Shown here: positions 58,426 through 64,000 of the stretch, piece after piece | Numbering within the stretch: position 1 is the stretch's first letter | How the letters are laid out: each line of letters starts with the position of its first letter | NCBI GenBank assembly: GCA_025175895.1 | Contig: JAKLTH010000238.1 | Span: 2,852,001-2,916,000 of the forward strand | DNA: 64,000 nucleotides | Source: Wurfbainia villosa | Taxonomy: Eukaryota; Streptophyta; Magnoliopsida; Zingiberales; Zingiberaceae | Reading direction: 5' to 3' | Translations under genes and position numbers: made by a program | The notes under the pieces: model-generated | What the model saw: only the letters and a program-made list of their open reading frames with translations | Databases searched by the model: none | Told to the model about the DNA's origin: nothing

Positions 58426-60230
58426 CGTGTCAAGCTGGGACCACCGGTCCGTAGCGACACACTAATCACCCTTCACTTAACCATTACACAACACCTGGTT
58501 GGTAACGAGTATGCAACATATGGGTATTGAAAATAAATCCTACATTTAGGGCATTACCTACCCATAGATGACCTTTTTGCCAATTTATAAATTGGGTCAT
58601 CACCCGTATTGACATTTACACCTTACTAAACATCTAAGCCAATTTACATCACATCTATAACTCCTAAATCATGATAGGGCATATGTGATATCAACAATTG
58701 AGCATAAATACATCCAACGATAAGTTCAAGCATAAGATAAAAAGAGTAGGGTCAAGATAATATGAACATCTAACATGCTCATATTTATGTCTAAATCTGA
58801 ATGCAATTACATCTACCGGACCAAGTATGAAATTACCCATCTGTTAAATAGCTCCGCAACATAAATATCTTCACGTCCGTAGATCTGTCTCGTATCCACG
58901 TCCTGCAAATATCATCATTTATAATTAAATTCAAGCACACGACAAATATACAAATCCACTACTATATCGTTCCTATATTCGTATCCCTTTATCCAATACG
59001 AATTAGAAACCCCCCCCCCCATCATCAAATGTAACCCTTCTACAACAACCAACTTGGTTTAAATTATTAAACCTCTTAGGTAGACTCCACCCAAATCAAT
59101 TAAACACACTAACTCACATCCACATAAATCCATCCATCGGATCTATAGCAACTACACTTCTTCCATCGACTATTACTCAATGAATCCAATAATAATCAGC
59201 TATAGATCTAACATCACATCTATAATAATCCGAATCCGTACTTACCAAGTTTAGCTTCACTTCACAGTTTCTTGATCCAATTTGCGGGAAACCTAATCTG
59301 CCCAGTCAATTTAACTGCAAGCAAATCCCATCAGATTAGCTAAACCTAGCAATCAAGCTAATCAATCGTATAGGTTTGTACAAAATTTAATTAATCAAAA
59401 TTCCACACATCGTTACCTCTATTCTCTTTAACCACCGTGAATTAGAATGGGAGCACTCTCCACCACAACGATCACACAGTCAAACTTTGGCTATGCTCTA
59501 GATTAGGAAACTGCCCCAAATCCCTCGGCAACCACCCGTTCCTCTGTTCATCGGCTCCCGGATCACTGTCCAAACAGGATCCACGCTCAACCACAAGGAG
59601 GAACACAGTGGTAATCATCCGAGATTCCCATCAGCAAAGAGAAGAAGGAAATAGATCACGCTTACCTGCCCTAGCAACTCCATCGGTAGCAAATCCCTAA
59701 TTCGGTCCTGTTCGTCGGGGAGGACTCACCGGCACGGTTGTTAGCGCTAACACCTGCGGTGGAAGGGAGAAGAGTGATTGGTCGGCCGGCGAAGCATACA
59801 GAAGGGAAGAGAACCAGCTGACACCGTTCGGGTGGAAAAAGGGGCGACGATCGGCAAAACTCCATCGAGAGGGAAATAACTCGGCGTCGGAGGCATCGAG
59901 CGGCGGGAGGATGCGATCCTCGCTCCCAACCGCCCAATCAGCCGTAGGCCGCCGCGTGCTCCGGCGAGGTCACGATCTCGGCAATCAACCGGACACGAGA
60001 TTGCAGAAGAAGAAAAGAATCGTCGCGGGGAAAATGAAACCGACGGAAGCGGAGTTAATTAAACCCATTTAATACCTCAATATAAACAGGCTTTACAAAA
60101 GCCTGTTCGCTTTATCCCCACGAAATATCCATAGAACCTCCATTTAAATCCAGAAAAATATCTAAAAATTCCTGGAAAATTCCATAAGATATTCTCCCAA
60201 TTATCCAACATTTTTTTCCGGTATTTTACA

Positions 60231-60242
60231 TTCTCCCCCACT
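60231..60242 (-). other. Element J polypurine tract
   Basis: The minus strand reads AGTGGGGGAGAA next to the LTR start TGTAAAATACC. Confidence 0.85.
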
Positions 60243-60314
60243 TATAAAAATTTGGTCCCCAAATTTCGTACTAACATACGAGAACCAACTCAAGAGATTT
60301 CTTGAACTATTACA

Positions 60315-63300
60315 TGCCTTAAGTGAACAAATGAGGATATCGAGCTCGGATAGTATCTTCCAGCTCCCATGTAGCCTCCTCATCGGTATAATGCTGTCAT
60401 CCAACCATTACGAGTCGGATGATTTTCGTCCCCGGTCTGCGTAACTCTTCTGTCGACCTCGTACTTCCAATAACCATCATATGATGACGCGCACCCACTC
60501 TGCATCATGTTGGATACTCGGTGGCCCCAATAGCTGTCGTTCCCCGACTTCCTCCCACAACACAGGAGATCTGCAGGGTCTACCGTATAAAGCCTCGAAT
60601 GGAGCCATCAGAATAGAAGAGTGGTGGTTGTTATTATAGACAAATTTCACCAAATGAACGTGGGCCTCCTAACTGTCTCTAAAATACATTACACAGGATC
60701 TTAATAGATCCTCCAGAGTCTAAATGGTATGCTCAAACAGTCTATCAGTCCGCGGATGAAATGTTGCACTAAGCTGAAGTTTTGTGCCCATAGTCTGATG
60801 CAGACTCTATCAAAATCGCGAGGTAAATCGTGGATCTCCATCCAATATGGTACTTAAAAGTACCCCACGCAATCTGTTAATCTTTCGGTAATACAACACT
60901 ACCGGATGGTCCAACGAGTACGACCCACGAATAGGAAGAAAATGAGCTGATTTGGTCAGTCGATCCACACTCACCCAAATCGCATCATGTCCTTTATAGG
61001 TCCTAGACAATCCCATAACGCAATCAATAGTGATATGCTCCCACTTCCATTCCGAAATTGGAATTTCCTGGAGCAATCTAGCGGGTTTCTAATGTTCAAC
61101 CTTCACCTACTAGTATAGTATATATCCAGCAACAAAGTCTGCGGTATCTCTCTTCATACCATTCCACTAGTATAAGCATTTCAACTCTCAGTACATCTGA
61201 GTACCTCTAAGGTATATAGCCCATCTCGAATGATGTACTTTCTGTAGTAACTCTTTCTTAAACATTGCAACTCCGGAACCCACTATCCTTATCAGAGACG
61301 GGGAGTTATTTTCTCAAAAGAGAAATCCATCAACCATCCAAGATACACTCCACACACGTTGTAAGTGCATAGAAGACTATAGCAATCAATCTCCTTTGTT
61401 GCAATTGTTGCAATTGTTGCAACTGTTCGTGCTCCAGCAACTCTATAGTAGCTACCCAGTAGCTAGTTACAATCTGATGAGCATTCCTGCTCCATACAAC
61501 TACAAATCCAGATAATAACTACTAAAGTCACATCATGTATATGATAGACTATCTCGTAGTTTCTTAACTGACGTAGGCATAAGATATGCCTCATTCAACT
61601 GCATTGGAATCGTCCCGATCCCTGAACGACGCATTTGCGTACATCATCCTTTTATCCACTCCGGAAGGATTAACTAATACTCGTGTAAAAGTTAACCGCT
61701 GTCTAGGTCTTGTAACTGGTTTCACCAGCTTCCGACTAAATGATTTCCATCATCACCTTTGTCAAACAAGTCTGTGGTATAGTAATGCTAAGATATTCTA
61801 TCCACATCTACAGTACTAACCAAACCATACAAGGCAAACCACCATCTACGGTGGCCAAGTGCGTAACTCCAACTACCACAATCAATAGTGGCTAGGTTAC
61901 GCAACTCCAACAACCACAAACTGATCCAATCGTGTCCAGGATACACGATTCTCAAATCCAGTGGCGACTAAATCGTTAATTAGTCTAACAACTTAATCAA
62001 AACTCATACAATTCATACCAAGTATGAAATTGTCGTCTCTACACACCTACATCTCTTTTACTCTAAGCTGATGATATATATTAATCATCACAACGACAAT
62101 GATAATTGTATGACACCATGTCACTACAATATCAATCCTCCAATCGTAAACCAACCTTAGAGTATACACAGGTGTCTTTGGCTGATCTCAATAGATCATC
62201 TATCCATAACGAAGGATATTCTTCACAACAACTACTGTATTCCATCATCGATAATCGATGCATACTTCCAAAGGTCCATCTCTCTTTCAACAAAGAGTTT
62301 CGGATCTTCTCAAGGAGGAATATTGGGATAGATAAATATCCCTTCCAACATCTCCTATAATCGCAACTCACGTTCTTCCAATTCTTTTATAGTGTTTAAC
62401 AACACTGATACCAACAAAATATCACTCGATATATGATCTTCGATACCGGACTATTTTCGCAATCATTTCGATCGTCTACTCCTCTTGGCTAAGCAACGGC
62501 AAGCCTTGGAGTTCATCCGAAACTACATCCGAATACTCTCAGATTATACGCACATCCGAGAGCATATCGTACCATACTTCCAACAATTTGACCATCCATA
62601 AAGATATGTCTACAGTAAAAGTATATCTCTCAAAGTCTAAGGGCATCCCTTGACTTCTTAATTATTGGTCCACATCTCACCTGATGGTAGAGATACCACC
62701 GACCCACCAGTCGATGTATAGGAATCCTTCTAATCCAAACTAGGAATGTTCTAGACAAAGATACCTGTAAACTACAAGTATCTCCCAATATATTAACCCA
62801 AAGAGTAAAACTAGAGTAATACCCTGAACGATGAAATATCTGTCGATCTGATCCCAAAGGCTCCACACAGGTCTCGGCCTTTCTTCGAAGAGAATAAGAT
62901 CAGATCCAACAGTCCACGACAAAACGATCGCATTTTTGCGATGAATGCTCCAAGGATTTTTCCTAGATCATCTGATCCTATCACTTAAATCTACAAGCTA
63001 CAACTGTAGAATATAAAATAGATACGACCATTGTTGTATACTCTCTCCTCTGTACTAATCAAATCACATCTGAAGGTAATTATTGTTGTCTGCATAAGCC
63101 TTCTGCGATGTCTTCTGCTAATACATCTGCATAAGTCACTTCCCTTAAAGGGAAGTTTCACGGAACTCCAACCACGCTTGAGGTGGTAGATCGCTGCTGA
63201 CGAAATAACCCAATCTTTGGTGCTGATCTCTGCTGTCGAGACGGTGCATCACCTTCCCGGAATCTCCCGGATAGTCTTCAACTGAGTCTTCAAAGTATAG

Positions 63301-64000
63301 CTCCTCAAATGTACTGGTTGCCTACAATAGAAACAGATGAACTGATCCAACGAATAATCTGACTTCGCATGTCTTCGTGATCCGTACTGCACACACATAA
63401 TCCCTTCGGAGTCTTTGTTCTGATCTCACTGATAACACCAGGCAGTTCTGACGATCTGCGGTGGGTCTTCTATGATCGGAAAAACTCTCCACTAGTAGCT
63501 CGTGGCCTATGACTCTGATCTTGCTCCTTTATCCAATAGTCGGAGACTTCTGACTCTATTAAGTTGACCTGCAATATTTTCTTACTGGTTTCCAACTCTT
63601 AAACCCTTGTACGGAGTCATTTCTAAACTCCTGTCTCAATCCAACGTCTTTCGGCAGGATCTGGTAGAAGATCCCGTCATCCTAATCCAACTATAAGCCA
63701 ATAATCTCTAGGTGGCTTAAATCATCCATCCATCTTCTTGAGCTATTAGGTGGTCGTAACCTCTGCAAGTCTCACGACTCTGCACAGTACACTATTACTA
63801 ACCGATCACCCTTTCTTGAAGCTCAAGAATTCCTTACAATGTGTCACTAAAAGTGACACGGGGAAATACTCTCTTTTAACATCACTAAACCATGCTCAAG
63901 TGATATATTATTTTTCGAAGATTATTTTCTGCATTTAACACCAAATACCGGCTTAATCTCAATAATGGTATGCAAACAACTCTTCTTTCTCGGTATAACA
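60315..64000 (-). pseudogene. pol: Element J pol and 3' part of gag, decayed
   Basis: Reading minus, a knuckle-like CFYCRQPVHLRS near 63300-63335 marks the end of gag. RT is at about 62130-62371 (MHRLSMM, EEYPSLWIDDLLRSAKDTCVYSKVGLRLED). An RNase H trace lies near 61610-61690. The integrase core (61076-60810) is the best preserved piece: WEHITIDCVMGLSRTYKGHDAIWVSVDRLTKSAHFLP, then LDGDPRFTSRF, so two of the acidic residues are visible. A chromodomain-like tail (VGWQHYTDEEATWELEDTIRARYPHLFT) ends near 60315. Frameshifts and stops separate all parts. The best integrase block is cleaner than in G, and the tail is also better kept. Confidence 0.85.

Larger units (their letters stand above)
56640..60230 (-). 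repeat. Element J 3' LTR (3591 bp)
   Basis: In plus orientation it runs from TGTCACGCCCCGAGAG to CCGGTATTTTACA, the reverse complement of G's LTR ends. It contains the hairpin minisatellite, an (AT)26 run and a run of 11 C (59010-59020). Its GC-richer leader (about 59680-60050) corresponds to 38840-39350 in G but is diverged. Confidence 0.92.
56640..64000 (-). mobile_element. Element J: Ty3/gypsy chromovirus, cut by window end, decayed
   Basis: 3' LTR 56640-60230, PPT, then pol and part of gag on the minus strand to the window end. It is a close relative of G in reverse orientation. The 5' LTR and PBS are outside the window. Confidence 0.9.

Noticed and set aside
1..64000. tRNA genes at the many TGGTATCAGAGC sites
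   Set aside because: They are primer binding sites next to LTRs; no cloverleaf surrounds them.

Overview
The window is plant nuclear DNA made almost entirely of nested transposable elements. I see no host gene, rRNA, tRNA or bacterial-type operon. Evidence for a plant is LTRs with tRNA-iMet primer sites, Ty1/copia-type Gag with a CCHC knuckle, Ty3/gypsy chromovirus pol, and a CACTA (En/Spm) transposon with a TNP2-type transposase. A large, repeat-rich angiosperm genome is likely; I cannot name the species.

Layout. Element E (about 6279-31266, minus strand) is a gag-only copia-like element. Its 3' LTR holds a chromovirus LTR (5476-6278), which is itself broken by gag-only element A (1-5475). 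The same LTR also holds gag-only element D (6509-20080), whose own 3' LTR carries an 8.3-kb CACTA transposon (7466-15757). E's gag is split by chromovirus H (24252-28853). To the right lies an LTR fragment (31267-31730) fused to a decayed copia pol (31731-31745 and 37179-38417), which is split by gag-only element B (31746-37173). A long decayed chromovirus G (38639-55686, plus strand) follows; its 3' LTR carries gag-only element C (48413-53614). After a spacer, a second decayed chromovirus J (56640 to beyond the end, minus strand) closes the window. Target-site duplications (TSDs) support the insertions of B (AGAGT), C (GGTAA), H (CTATA), CACTA (CTC) and D (CATAT/CATAC).

How they work together. 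A, B, C, D and E encode only Gag, ending where a copia polyprotein would pass into protease, and have PBS, LTRs and arrays of PPT-like purine tracts. They must depend on an autonomous relative for protease, integrase and reverse transcriptase. Only the Gag of A is an uninterrupted frame (575 codons).

The most striking signal is the 10-base palindrome CAGTCGACTG, about 40 exact copies by eye. It clusters upstream of the TATA box in LTRs of all the gag-only families and (in A and B exact, in C, D and E decayed) between gag and PPT. It also occurs in the unrelated CACTA element, and I did not see it in the chromoviruses. Where LTR pairs of one element differ, the differences concentrate in these palindromic blocks. 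This resembles what has been reported for maize Sireviruses. Chromovirus LTRs carry a different hairpin-bearing minisatellite.
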